NCBI RefSeq assembly: GCF_006717045.1
Contig: NZ_VFPH01000002.1
Span: 124,001 to 188,000 of the forward strand
Length of the DNA stretch: 64,000 nucleotides
From: Pseudonocardia cypriaca
Lineage (GTDB): Bacteria; Actinomycetota; Actinomycetes; Mycobacteriales; Pseudonocardiaceae
Direction: 5' to 3'
A program made the translations under genes and the position numbers. Of this stretch, positions 1-8,105 are shown piece by piece. The notes below the pieces were generated by a model. That model ran no database searches. It saw nothing but the letters and a program-made list of their open reading frames with translations, and was not told the origin of the DNA. Each line of letters starts with the position of its first letter. Position 1 is the stretch's first letter.

Positions 1-143
1 TCACCGGTCGCGACCGGGTTCCCCTCGGCGTCCCGCGCGATCTGACCGGCCACGTGCACCTGGCGAGTGCCCGTGCCGACGGAGACGTGGTGGTACGGAA
101 CCGGCGCGAACATGCCCTCGGGGGTCAGCAACTGCACTGCCAT
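1..143 (-). CDS. RidA/YjgF-family protein, N-terminal part only
   Basis: The reading frame starts at ATG 143 and runs off the left edge of the window, giving 47 residues. The N-terminus contains a loop with PVPYHHVSVG and then a VHVAGQIARDAEGN stretch. This matches the opening of RidA-type proteins, where a hydrophobic strand is followed by a V-x-G-Q-x-x-x-D-x-x-G-N turn. RidA proteins deaminate reactive enamines or imines or act in related small-molecule chemistry. The catalytic Arg and the trimer interface lie outside the window, so the subfamily cannot be judged. It is divergent from the HxlR regulator at 220, with 76 bp between the starts, which suggests it is the regulator's target. Confidence 0.7.
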   Translation of the reverse strand, partial: MAVQLLTPEGMFAPVPYHHVSVGTGTRQVHVAGQIARDAEGNPVATG

Positions 144-219
144 TGGTCATCCCTTCGACTCGATCAGGTATCCGATGTCTACCTGGTGTCCGAAGGGAAC
201 TTCAACGAGACTAGGTGTC

Positions 220-585
220 ATGGCCGAAACCGCTCCCGCCAGCCCCCAGCTCACCGAGCACCACCGCGAGCTGCTCGACCAGGTGCTCGACAAGTGGTCG
301 CTCCAGATCCTCGACGCACTGTGCGGGCGGCCGTTGCGCTTCAACGACCTGCGCCGGGAGATCCCCGTCGTGACGCAGAAGTCGCTCACGGCGGCACTCC
401 GGCGCCTCGAACGCAACGGGATGGTCGAGCGCGTCGTCACGAGCACCCGACCCGTCGCCGTCGAGTACCGCATCGCCCCGCTGGGGAAGTCGCTGCAGGA
501 CCTCATCGACGCGCTCCTGCACTGGACCGCGGAGACGCTGCCCGAGGTGGAACGAGCACGTGCCCGCTTCGACGATCAGGCGTAG
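220..585 (+). CDS. HxlR-family transcriptional regulator
   Basis: A 121-residue winged-helix protein. The core KWSLQILDALCGRPLRFNDL, then helix-turn-helix residues around TQKSLTAALRRLERNGMVER, and a wing ending in VEYRIAPLGKSL are diagnostic of the HxlR (DUF24) family. Such proteins bind DNA as dimers and often respond to reactive aldehydes or quinones. The N-terminal Cys common in the family is absent; the only Cys is in ALCGRP. ATG 220 was chosen because it gives the family's usual length; the frame is open further upstream but would add a non-family extension overlapping the divergent gene. Likely regulates the RidA-like gene. Confidence 0.85.
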   Translation: MAETAPASPQLTEHHRELLDQVLDKWSLQILDALCGRPLRFNDLRREIPVVTQKSLTAALRRLERNGMVERVVTSTRPVAVEYRIAPLGKSLQDLIDALLHWTAETLPEVERARARFDDQA

Positions 586-697
586 CGGGGTGGCCAGGCG
601 ATGGCCCGGGCTGGTTCCGGACCGCCGCTAACGTCTCGGCGTCGCTCGCCGAGTTTCCCGTGGTGGTAGGCGCGACCAAATCCGCGCCCGTCTGAAC

Positions 698-734
698 GGC
701 GCCCCGCCGCTACCCCCTCCAGCGGCGGGGCGCC
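698..734. terminator. GC-rich perfect hairpin, probable terminator
   Basis: A 14-bp perfect inverted repeat, GGCGCCCCGCCGCT at 698-711 and AGCGGCGGGGCGCC at 721-734, with a 9-nt loop. It lies 113 bp after the HxlR stop and 55 bp before the receiver-domain start. There is no T-tract, which is usual for actinobacterial terminators. It could equally be an mRNA-stability or 5'-leader structure for the downstream gene. Confidence 0.5.
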
Positions 735-788
735 CCCACCACTGAATTCCCGTTTGTGATCCGGCCGTCGGCCCGCCATTCTGGGCAG

Positions 789-1172
789 GTGAGTCGGTGC
801 ATGATCGTGGACGACTCCGAGCAGTTCCTATCGGTCGCCACCAAACACCTCATCCGCGGCGGATTGGACGTCGTGGCCACCGCGACCAACCACGGGGAGG
901 CGTTGCAGCGGGTCGAAGAGCTGCAACCCGACATCGTGCTCGTCGACATCAACCTGGGCGCCGAGAGCGGCGTCGACCTCGCCCGCCGTCTGGTCGAACG
1001 GTTCCCGGACCTGCACTCCCGCGTCGTCCTGATCTCCAACATGGACGAGGACGACGTCGCGGACCTGATCGCGGACACCCCCGCCGCCGGCTTCCTGCCC
1101 AAGACCGTCCTCTCCGCGCAGGCCGTCGGTGATCTCGTGGATCGGAACCACGGCGGCTCTGCGCGCAACTAG
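789..1172 (+). CDS. stand-alone response-regulator receiver domain
   Basis: A 127-residue single receiver (REC) domain without an output domain. The acidic pair is in MIVDDSEQF, the phospho-acceptor Asp is in IVLVDINLG, the Ser/Thr switch is in VVLISNM, and the Lys is in GFLPKTVLS. GTG 789 is chosen because it places the first beta strand directly at the N-terminus (SRCMIVDD), as in related actinobacterial single-domain regulators. ATG 801 is the alternative and GTG 756 would add unlikely residues. No kinase is adjacent, so its partner is unknown. It may work as a phosphate sink or by protein-protein contact. Confidence 0.8.
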   Translation: MSRCMIVDDSEQFLSVATKHLIRGGLDVVATATNHGEALQRVEELQPDIVLVDINLGAESGVDLARRLVERFPDLHSRVVLISNMDEDDVADLIADTPAAGFLPKTVLSAQAVGDLVDRNHGGSARN

Positions 1173-1180
1173 GACGTCGT

Positions 1181-1726
1181 TCAGCCGTGTCGTGGCCGCG
1201 GCAGCCCGGACGGACGCGCCACCGGGCCCACGTCCGACTCGCGACCGGACCGCAGCGCCGCATGCCGCTGCCCCGGACCGGGGCCCGACCGGGCCGCGAG
1301 AGCGTCGGCGACCGCACCGGTGGCGAAGCCGTAGACCGCCTTGTGCAGCAGGTCCACGAGGAGCTCCGGCCGGGGCCACGTAGGCGGTGGTGCACCCACC
1401 CCCGTGGCGTTCTCCAGGATCTGGTCGTTCGTCAGGCGCACCACGGTGAACATCGCCGAGGCCACCGGCCCGCGCAGCCCCGCCTGCGCCATCACGCTGC
1501 GCAGCACGCCGACCAGGGCGGCCTGCCCGAAATGCATCGCCAGGTTCACCGGCACCGGCTGCCGGCGGGGCCGCTCGGCCGCCCCGGTCAGCCGCTCGAG
1601 GACGCGTGCCGGAACGTGCGAGTCAGGGCGCCCGCTGAGCCGCTGCTCGACCTTCTCCCCCACCGTCATCACGATCGCACCGATGGTCCCGGACACCAGC
1701 CCTTGCCACACCGCACGCCTCCACAT
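1181..1726 (-). CDS. hypothetical membrane protein
   Basis: A 181-residue protein starting at ATG 1726. It begins with a hydrophobic segment (about residues 8-22, GLVSGTIGAIVMTVGEKV), has a second hydrophobic stretch around residues 65-95 with AMHFGQAALVGVL, and possibly a third near residues 125-140. The C-terminus is rich in Arg, Pro and Gly and looks disordered. I do not recognise a named family. It is convergent with the receiver-domain gene, with only 8 bp between the stops. A role in membrane organisation cannot be derived from the sequence. Confidence 0.6.
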   Translation of the reverse strand: MWRRAVWQGLVSGTIGAIVMTVGEKVEQRLSGRPDSHVPARVLERLTGAAERPRRQPVPVNLAMHFGQAALVGVLRSVMAQAGLRGPVASAMFTVVRLTNDQILENATGVGAPPPTWPRPELLVDLLHKAVYGFATGAVADALAARSGPGPGQRHAALRSGRESDVGPVARPSGLPRPRHG

Positions 1727-1761
1727 GCCCGCCGGTTACCCGTCCCCCTCGGATCGTCACA

Positions 1762-1852
1762 GCACGAGACGGGAGTCGAACCCGCCACCGACGGCCGGCA
1801 ACCGGCAAGTTCTGTGTCTGATCATGGTTCCGCGGGTAACTGTGCCTCGTGG
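1762..1852 (-). other. tRNA-like remnant (T-arm plus acceptor-like ends)
   Basis: Read on the minus strand, 1785-1769 forms a T-arm: stem GCGGG/CCCGT (one G-T wobble) closing the loop TTCGACT. The next seven bases (CTCGTGC, 1768-1762) pair at six of seven positions with CCACGAG at 1852-1846, giving an acceptor-like stem and a 91-nt total, the size of a class II tRNA. No convincing D-arm or anticodon arm can be folded, and there is no encoded CCA. This is either a decayed tRNA, a tRNA 3'-end fragment left by an integrative element, or chance. Confidence 0.3.
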
Positions 1853-1907
1853 AACCGTTCTTCACGCTGCGCCGGCTCCGTCGGTGACCGCGAACACCGA
1901 TCCCGTG

Positions 1908-2270
1908 ATGGCCGTCATCCGGCTCGAAGTCCCGGACGACGCCGACCCGCACGTCCTCGAGGCCGTGCTCACCCGGGCGATCTGCGGTGCCGCCAAGCTG
2001 CCGCTCACCGCCGAGGTCACGCTCGTGCCGAGTTGGCGCCGGAAGGCCAGGTGCGGGATGCGCCGGCACGCGTTCGTCGCCCTCCTGGGCTCGTCGGCCG
2101 CCGCGGATGCCGGTGATCTGATCCGCACGGCCAAGAAGGCGTCACGTGCCGCGGTGCGGGAACGGTTCGGATCCACCGCCTCGGCGAAGGTCCGGCCGGT
2201 CAGGACCGGCCCCGAGCTGCTCGCCTCCTGGTGCAGCGTCAGGGGAACGCCGCACCGGATGCAGCAGTAG
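1908..2270 (+). CDS. small hypothetical protein
   Basis: A 120-residue reading frame with strong G/C third-position bias, which supports coding. It starts at ATG 1908, with GTG 1905 as an alternative. The protein is basic, with VTLVPSWRRKARCGMRRH in the middle and RTAKKASRAAVRERFG after it, and has three Cys residues, none in a recognisable motif. No signal peptide or membrane segment is visible. I do not recognise a family. It lies between the tRNA-like sequence and the decayed esterase, and it is convergent with the latter (15 bp between the stops). Confidence 0.45.
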   Translation: MAVIRLEVPDDADPHVLEAVLTRAICGAAKLPLTAEVTLVPSWRRKARCGMRRHAFVALLGSSAAADAGDLIRTAKKASRAAVRERFGSTASAKVRPVRTGPELLASWCSVRGTPHRMQQ

Positions 2271-2285
2271 GCCGGGGGCCGGGTG

Positions 2286-3161
2286 TCACTTGCGCCCGGT
2301 CACCGACGCCCAGAACCCGCAGCGGTGCTCGCCCTCGAGGTCGACCGGCCCGATGCCACCGGGGCCCGTGCCCAGCGACTGCACGTGCTCGCCCGGCGCC
2401 CCGAACCGCGGCCATGCGGGCAGCCCTTCGCCGTTGGGGTCCCCGCTGTGCGCGAACCGCGTCCAGTAACCGATCATCCGGTCCGAGAGTTCCTGCTGGG
2501 CGGGCGGGAGTGCGCCGCCCGCGTAGGCGCCCGAGAACAGGTACTGCAGCTCGCCGGCGTGGTAGGCGCCGGTCGGGTAGCCGGGGGTCGGTGTGTCGGC
2601 GAACCACGGGGCGTCCGCGTCGGCGAACTCGTAGGCGTAGGTCGGGCCGCGCCGGGCGAGCATGCGGTCGGCCTCGGCGGTCGGGCAGGCCCAGGCCCAG
2701 TCGGTCAGCACCGTCGCGAGCGCCCACGCCGTCGAACCGGCGTAGTCGCTGATCGGGTACTCGGTCGCCACGCGCGCGGCGCCTCCCTCGTCCAGCCCGA
2801 GGAACTGGCCGATGACGGCCCGGTAGTCCGCGGGCGCCACCGGGCCCATGACCTCCTCGACGCCCGCCTGGAACGTGACGTGCTCGTCGCGCGTGGTGCC
2901 GTGCAGGACCGGGACGTCGGCCGTGTCGCCGGCAGCCAGCCGCTGTGCCGGGTCGTCCGGGATCACGCCCCCGCCGTACGTCGGGCCGTACCCGTGCTCA
3001 CCGCCGTCGGCCGACAGCAGCTCGGCCGTCGACTTCGACCGGAGGCACACCGCTGCCGTCGCCGGGTCGGCGCACCCGGCCTTGGTGGCCACGTCGATGC
3101 CCTGCTCGACCGCCTGCTCGCGGGGCTTCGCCCGCCACGTGTCGGGGAACGGCCACCGCAA
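2286..3161 (-). pseudogene. type-B carboxylesterase, N-terminally truncated
   Basis: The frame encodes 291 residues that align with the C-terminal half of type-B carboxylesterases (PnbA/cholinesterase-like). It contains a DVPVLHGTTRDEHVTF strand with the family's catalytic-acid region and the C-terminal YWTRFAHSGDPN signature. The N-terminal half, with the oxyanion region and the GxSxG nucleophile elbow, is missing. The first residues already correspond to the middle of the family's fold, just after where the nucleophile should be. Family members are about 480-520 residues. No upstream remnant on this strand restores the missing half. Coding bias is still good, so the loss is probably recent. 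The catalytic Ser is absent, so it is not expected to be active. Confidence 0.7.
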
Positions 3162-3462
3162 CGTGCACGGCCCGCCCGCATCCCCCTGCGCGGGCTCGTC
3201 CCGCTGGTCCCGTGTCGCATCTCCCGATCCCTCCGCCGATGTGCTCTCCGCCGGCTCAACCCTCCCGGCGGCGGCGGTGCCGGGACATGGAGCGCGCCGC
3301 CGCGCGGGGGTCGGGAGTGCCCTACCGGGCGGGCGGGGGCGCGCTGCTCGGACGTCGCGCGATCATGACCGGAGGGCTCGCGGCGGTCCCACCGCACCTG
3401 GTGAGCCGGGCAGGCGAGCCACCCGCAGGACCGGACGCCCAGGCCGTGCAAGGGTGCAGGTC
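3162..3462. other. intergenic region with 14-bp inverted repeat
   Basis: No supported gene lies in these 301 bases. GCGCGATCATGACC at 3357-3370 is repeated in inverted orientation as GGTCATGATCGCGC at 3459-3472. The right copy contains the ATG start of the intact esterase. The left copy read on the minus strand gives an equivalent ATGATCGCGC opening that runs into a stop after 14 codons. This could be a paired operator, or a scar of the original start of the decayed esterase. Confidence 0.4.
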
Positions 3463-4914
3463 ATGATCGCGCAGGTACGCACGTCCGCCGGGATCGTCCG
3501 TGGGCGCTGGGAGGACGGCGTCGCCGTGTTCCGCGGCGTTCCGTTCGCCGCTCCACCGGTCGGGCCGAACCGGTTCCTCGCGCCCCACCCGGTGGCGCCC
3601 TGGGACGGGGTCCGGGACGCCACCCGGTTCGGCCCGCCGCCACCGCAACCGGGCCGGGCGACCGACGGCGACGAGTGGCTGAACCTCGCCGTCTGGACGC
3701 CCGACCCGGGACGGTCCGGGCTGCCGGTCGTGGTGTGGATCAGCGGCGGCACGTACCTGAACTGCGACACGGCGAACCCGCACCTCACCGGCGGGGCTAT
3801 GGCCGCAGCCGGGGCGGTGGTGGTGAGCGCCAACTACCGCACCGGGACCGAGGGCTTCGCCCGGCTCGACGGCGCACCGGACAACCGCGGCCTGCTCGAC
3901 CAGGTCGCCGCCCTGCGCTGGGTGCACGACAACATCACCGCCTTCGGCGGCGACCCGGGCAACGTCACCGTCCTCGGCCAGTCCGCCGGGGCCGGCTCGA
4001 TCGCCGCGCTGCTGGTGATGCCGGCGGCGGCAGGCCTGTTCGGGCGCGCGATCCTGCAGAGCCTCCCGGGCACCTACTTCACCCCCGGCCTCGCCACCGA
4101 CATCGCGGGCGAGATCACCGCCGAGCTCGGCCGGCTGCCGCGAGCCGATGATCTCGCGGACGTCGCGCCCGATGATCTCGTCGCAGCGGCCGCGCGCGTG
4201 ACCGAGCGGTTGCCGCAGCGCGCGGAGCGGTGGGGGCCGGTGGCGTACACGCCCACCCCGTTCTCCCCGGTCGTCGACGGCGAGGTCCTGCCCGCACCCC
4301 CGTGGGCCGCGCTCGCGGGCGGAGCGGCCCGGGACGTCGACCTGCTGGTCGGGCACACCCGCGACGAGTTCGGCCTGCTCGCCCAGCGGCTCGGCGAGAT
4401 CGACGACGCCGAGGTCGACACGTTGCTGGACGGACTGGCCCCGACACCGGGCGCGCGCCGTTACCGGGCGGCCTACCCGTCCCTCTCCCCCGACGAGCTG
4501 CGCGACACGGCGATGTCGGACTGGCTGTGGCGGATGCCCGCCCTCCACCTCGCCGAGGCGGCCCACGCCGGCGGGACGCGGGTGTGGCTCTACGAGCTCT
4601 GCTGGGGGTTCAGCTCCGTCGGCGCCTCGCACAGCCTGGACACCCTGCTCGTGTTCGGCACCACCCACATCCGGACCGGCCTCGTGGAGGCCGGCCCGCA
4701 CGCCGTGGCCCGGGCCGACCGGCTGTCGGTGCTGATGCGCGCCGAGCACGTCTCGTTCGCCACCACCGGCGACCCGGGCTGGGCACGCTACCGGCCCGAC
4801 CGGCGCGTCACCCGCGTGTACGACGCCGACCCCGCGGTCACCCGCTACCCGGAGGAGCGGTCACGCGAGATCTGGCGGGATCGCCGCTTCGGCGCCCTGG
4901 ACCTGAGGAGATAG
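3463..4914 (+). CDS. type-B carboxylesterase
   Basis: A 483-residue carboxylesterase of the PnbA/cholinesterase superfamily, hydrolysing carboxylic esters. The N-terminal signature VFRGVPFAAPPVG, the oxyanion-forming region near VVVWISGGTY (G-G where HGG is usual), the nucleophile elbow GQSAGA, the acid in TRDEFGLL and the His in GASHSLDT are all present. The length is normal for the family. No signal peptide is visible, so it is probably cytoplasmic. ATG 3463 is chosen because the protein then begins directly with the first beta strand. It is convergent with the erythromycin-esterase gene, 6 bp between the stops. The substrate is unknown; drug or side-chain esters are possible. Confidence 0.9.
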   Translation: MIAQVRTSAGIVRGRWEDGVAVFRGVPFAAPPVGPNRFLAPHPVAPWDGVRDATRFGPPPPQPGRATDGDEWLNLAVWTPDPGRSGLPVVVWISGGTYLNCDTANPHLTGGAMAAAGAVVVSANYRTGTEGFARLDGAPDNRGLLDQVAALRWVHDNITAFGGDPGNVTVLGQSAGAGSIAALLVMPAAAGLFGRAILQSLPGTYFTPGLATDIAGEITAELGRLPRADDLADVAPDDLVAAAARVTERLPQRAERWGPVAYTPTPFSPVVDGEVLPAPPWAALAGGAARDVDLLVGHTRDEFGLLAQRLGEIDDAEVDTLLDGLAPTPGARRYRAAYPSLSPDELRDTAMSDWLWRMPALHLAEAAHAGGTRVWLYELCWGFSSVGASHSLDTLLVFGTTHIRTGLVEAGPHAVARADRLSVLMRAEHVSFATTGDPGWARYRPDRRVTRVYDADPAVTRYPEERSREIWRDRRFGALDLRR

Positions 4915-4920
4915 CGCCGG

Positions 4921-6231
4921 TCACGTCGCGGGCGTGGTGGGTGTGGCGATCTGGTGGTGGACGATCACGTCGAACCACTGCGCGGGCGCGCCGCCGTCGA
5001 TGACGCCGTCGGGTCCGTGATCCGGCAGTCCGCGGAACGTGGCCGGGGAGTCCAGCCACTCCCGGACCGCGGGAGGCGCCGGCGCGCGCAGGTCGAGGGC
5101 GAACGTGGTGAGCCCCGCGTCCCTCAACGGGCGCTCGAAACGGTCGGAGCCGGGTTCGGGCAGGACCGCGTCCTGGCCAGGACCGAGGTTCGCCGCGCCG
5201 TGGCCGACGGTGCAACCGATGGACCGGTACTGCGGCCCGTACCAGCGGCGTAGGTGGGAACCCGCGCTCGCGAAGCGCATGTCCGGGCCGGGTGGGCCGC
5301 TGATCCGCAGCTGCGGCGCGTTGGCCGTGTGCGGGCTGGCCGCCCAGTAGACGGTCCGGTCGCCGGTGAGCTCGGTCCACCACCGCAGGTTCTGCGCCGC
5401 GTGCTCGTCGCGGTACCCGAGGCCGTCGGCGTCGGAGAGCTGGTAGTGCCGGTGGAACGAGACGATCTGCGCCGCGGTGTGGACGGCCAGCTGGTGCTCG
5501 CGGTCGGCCGGGCCGTGCGGGAGTGCGTCGACGATGTCGTGGGCCTGCTGGGCGTGGTCCACGTGGGGCTGCTTGTCGGGGACGCCCGCGTACCGCTGGA
5601 TGTGCTCGTAGATGTTCGTCCCTGCGGGCCGGATCGCTGCGAGGTGATCGCGCAGGGCCGGCAGCCGCTCGGGCGCGACGCGGCCGACGTAGGTGTCGAG
5701 GGTGTCGTAGGCCTGCGCCGGGGTCGCGTAGTACTCGACCCCGACGAACTGCACCTGGTCGACGCGGTCGCTGTTGAACGCGCGCAGCCAGCGCAGCACG
5801 TCGGTGACCTCTCGGGACTGCCACTGCGGGCTCATCCGGCTCACCAGCTCCTCCACGCTGCCGGAGCCGGTGCGCAGGAATTTGTTGATCTCCAGGCCCA
5901 GCGTCCAGTCGTCCTCCCACGCCACCGAGCGGAACCCCAGCTGCTCGACCAGCAGGCGCAGGACCCGGTGCTTCAGGGTGATCTCCTCGGCCACACCGTG
6001 GGTCGACTCGCCGAGCCCGACGATCCGCGCGTCGCCGATCGAGCCGGCGAGCGGCGCGAGATCGGCCGGCTCGGGTCCGGGCACGACGCTGTCCAGCGGG
6101 ACCGCGGTACGGGTGATCCAGTCGGTCACCGGCTCCTCGGCGGGAGTTGCGCCGCATCCGGCGAGCAACCCGACGACCGCGAGCACCGCCCCCGCGAGGG
6201 CCGGGAGAACGCGAAACGATGTCGAGGTCAT
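4921..6231 (-). CDS. erythromycin esterase-family lipoprotein
   Basis: A 436-residue protein with a lipoprotein signal peptide: hydrophobic stretch at residues 8-24 and lipobox LLAGC, so it should be exported and lipid-anchored. The mature part belongs to the EreA/EreB (succinoglycan biosynthesis-like) superfamily. It has the IVGLGESTHG motif, whose Glu and His are active-site residues in macrolide esterases, VAWEDDW, and a C-terminal YWAASPHTAN segment where the fold has another conserved His. Characterised Ere enzymes are cytoplasmic; an exported version suggests extracellular substrates, or a non-macrolide ester. Resistance cannot be concluded from sequence alone, since most members of this family are uncharacterised. 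Confidence 0.85.
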   Translation of the reverse strand: MTSTSFRVLPALAGAVLAVVGLLAGCGATPAEEPVTDWITRTAVPLDSVVPGPEPADLAPLAGSIGDARIVGLGESTHGVAEEITLKHRVLRLLVEQLGFRSVAWEDDWTLGLEINKFLRTGSGSVEELVSRMSPQWQSREVTDVLRWLRAFNSDRVDQVQFVGVEYYATPAQAYDTLDTYVGRVAPERLPALRDHLAAIRPAGTNIYEHIQRYAGVPDKQPHVDHAQQAHDIVDALPHGPADREHQLAVHTAAQIVSFHRHYQLSDADGLGYRDEHAAQNLRWWTELTGDRTVYWAASPHTANAPQLRISGPPGPDMRFASAGSHLRRWYGPQYRSIGCTVGHGAANLGPGQDAVLPEPGSDRFERPLRDAGLTTFALDLRAPAPPAVREWLDSPATFRGLPDHGPDGVIDGGAPAQWFDVIVHHQIATPTTPAT

Positions 6232-6318
6232 GCGGGAAACCCTGGCGCGCGCCGATGATCCCGTCGTCGTGCCGGAGACGCGTCGTGGCCTACTCCCGGC
6301 GGCGTATCCGATGGGTGG

Positions 6319-7341
6319 TCAGACGCGCAGGAGCGCCTTGATCGCGCGGCGCTCGTCCATCGCCCGGTAGGCCTCGGCCGCGTCGTCGAGGGGCAGCTCC
6401 AGGTCGAAGACCTTGCCGGGGTCGATCCGCCGGTTCCAGATCAGGTCGATCAGCTCGGGCAGGAACCGCCGCACCGGCGCGGGCCCGCCGTGCAGGTGCA
6501 CGTGGGAGAAGAACAGCTCCTCACCGGGGAGCTGGACGTCGTGGGCCACGCCGACGTACCCGACGTGCCCGCCCGGCCGGGTCGACCGGATGGCCTGCAT
6601 CATCGACTCCTGCGTGCCGACGGCCTCCACGACCGAGTGCGCCCCGAGCCCGCCGGTCAGCTCCTTGATCCGTGCGACGCCATCGTCGCCGCGCTCGGTG
6701 ACGATGTCGGTCGCCCCGTACTCGAGGGCGAGCTCCTGCCGCGGCTCGTGGCGGCTCATCGCGATGACCCGCCCCGCGCCGAGCTGCGTGGCGGCCAGGA
6801 CCGCGAGCAACCCGACCGCGCCGTCCCCGACCACGGCCACCGTCCTGCCGGGACCGGCTTCTGCGGCGACCGCGCCGAACCAGCCGGTGCCCAGCACGTC
6901 CGACGCGGCCAAGAGGCTCGGGACCAGGTCGTCCGCGGGCACGTCCGGCGTGGCGACCAGGGTGCCGTCGGCCAGCGGGACCCGCGTGTACTCGGCCTGT
7001 CCGCCGGTCGCGGCTCCGGGCTGCCGCTGGACGCAGGAGGTCTGGTAGCCGGCCCGGCAGATCTCGCACGTGTTGTCCGACGCGAAGAACGAGCCGACCA
7101 CGAACTGGCCCGGCTCGATCGTCCGCACCTCGTCGCCGACCGCCTCGACGATGCCGGCGTACTCGTGGCCCATCGGCGTCGGGCTCTCGACCGGGTCGAT
7201 GCCGCGGTAGGGCCACAGGTCCGACCCGCACACGCACGTCGCGGACAGGCGGACGATCGCATCGGTCGGGGCGACGATCGCCGGGTCATCGCGCGTCTCC
7301 ACCCGTACGTCGCCGGGGGCGTGCATCACGGCACCACGCAT
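6319..7341 (-). CDS. zinc-dependent alcohol dehydrogenase (MDR family)
   Basis: A 340-residue medium-chain dehydrogenase/reductase. The catalytic zinc ligands are in TCVCGSDLWPYRG (Cys) and GHEYAG (His-Glu). The NAD(P)-binding motif is VVGDGAVGLLAV. The structural-zinc lobe is partial: CEICRAGYQTSC has three Cys where the classical loop has four. The protein is of the threonine-dehydrogenase-like group (ADH_N plus ADH_zinc_N). ATG 7341 lies 7 bp after AGGAGAC, a good ribosome-binding site. It is a monocistronic gene with no obvious partner. The substrate is unknown; a secondary alcohol or aldehyde is likely. Confidence 0.9.
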   Translation of the reverse strand: MRGAVMHAPGDVRVETRDDPAIVAPTDAIVRLSATCVCGSDLWPYRGIDPVESPTPMGHEYAGIVEAVGDEVRTIEPGQFVVGSFFASDNTCEICRAGYQTSCVQRQPGAATGGQAEYTRVPLADGTLVATPDVPADDLVPSLLAASDVLGTGWFGAVAAEAGPGRTVAVVGDGAVGLLAVLAATQLGAGRVIAMSRHEPRQELALEYGATDIVTERGDDGVARIKELTGGLGAHSVVEAVGTQESMMQAIRSTRPGGHVGYVGVAHDVQLPGEELFFSHVHLHGGPAPVRRFLPELIDLIWNRRIDPGKVFDLELPLDDAAEAYRAMDERRAIKALLRV

Positions 7342-7444
7342 GGGGTCTCCTGTCGAACGGTCCCGGAGCGTCCGGGACGGATGGCCAGTTGATCGCGCAG
7401 TGGAGGGTGTACCCGCGGAGAACGCACCTCCCCTGGCCGGCGCG

Positions 7445-8080
7445 CTACTGCCGGCCGTCAGACGGCAACGGCAGGTCGTTCGCGGTGGCGATGGCCGCGA
7501 CGAGCTCGGGCTGCTCGGCACGCAGGTGCTCGATCGCGGCGGTGAGATCGCTCGGCCGTTCACCCTCGCCGAGCATCCACCGCATCTCCGCGCGCGTCAC
7601 CGGGATCTCGAAGCCGACGATCCTCGGCACCCGCCGCGCGATACCGGCGTCGCCGAGCTCGGTCATCCGCCACTCACCGGGCCGGCCCCGCTCGAGGTGC
7701 TCGACGAGCGCCCGGACGCACCGGAGCGTGTGCGCGTCGTCTCCCGACAAGGTGGGCCTGCCGTGCACGTGGACTGCGACGTAGCACCACGTGGGTGCCA
7801 TGTCGCGTCCGTCGTACCAGGACGAGGACAGGTAGCCCTGCGGACCGTGGAACACCGCGACGCTCGGGGCGCCCGCGGCGAGCGCCTCCGTGTGCGGGTT
7901 GGCTCGCGAGAGGTGACCGATGACGACGGCGCGGTCCCCCGGTGCGGCCGACAGCAGCAACGGGAGGTGCGAGACGTGGATCGTGTCGCCGAACGGCGTG
8001 ACCAGGGTGGCCAGCGGATGCCGGGCCACGAGGGCGGCCGCGTCCGCGTCGACGGCGAACGGGTCGAGGGCACGGTGCAA
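7445..8080 (-). CDS. PaiB-type FMN-binding regulator-like protein
   Basis: A 211-residue protein matching the PaiB / FMN-binding negative transcriptional regulator family. It has the split-barrel flavin fold, with HPLATLVTPFGDTIHVSHLP at the start, a VVIGHLSRANPH strand, and the family signature VFHGPQGYLSSSWY. The C-terminus has RIVGFEIPVTRAEMRW, typical of PaiB. Bacillus PaiB is described as a repressor of sporulation and protease genes, but actinobacterial members are uncharacterised, and a flavin-enzyme function is equally possible. It is separated from the DUF624 gene by 25 bp on the same strand, so it may be read through from the sugar operon. Confidence 0.8.
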   Translation of the reverse strand: MHRALDPFAVDADAAALVARHPLATLVTPFGDTIHVSHLPLLLSAAPGDRAVVIGHLSRANPHTEALAAGAPSVAVFHGPQGYLSSSWYDGRDMAPTWCYVAVHVHGRPTLSGDDAHTLRCVRALVEHLERGRPGEWRMTELGDAGIARRVPRIVGFEIPVTRAEMRWMLGEGERPSDLTAAIEHLRAEQPELVAAIATANDLPLPSDGRQ

Positions 8081-8105
8081 CTGGGCCTCCCTGACGTTCC
8101 GGACA

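Noticed and set aside
1341..1907. Upstream extension of the small hypothetical gene at 1908
   Set aside because: It is antisense to the membrane protein gene and passes through the tRNA-like sequence; coding bias begins at about 1908.
2848..3462. Open frame extending the intact carboxylesterase upstream to 688 residues
   Set aside because: The added residues are Arg/Pro/Ser-rich, overlap the decayed esterase antisense, and the family begins at ATG 3463.
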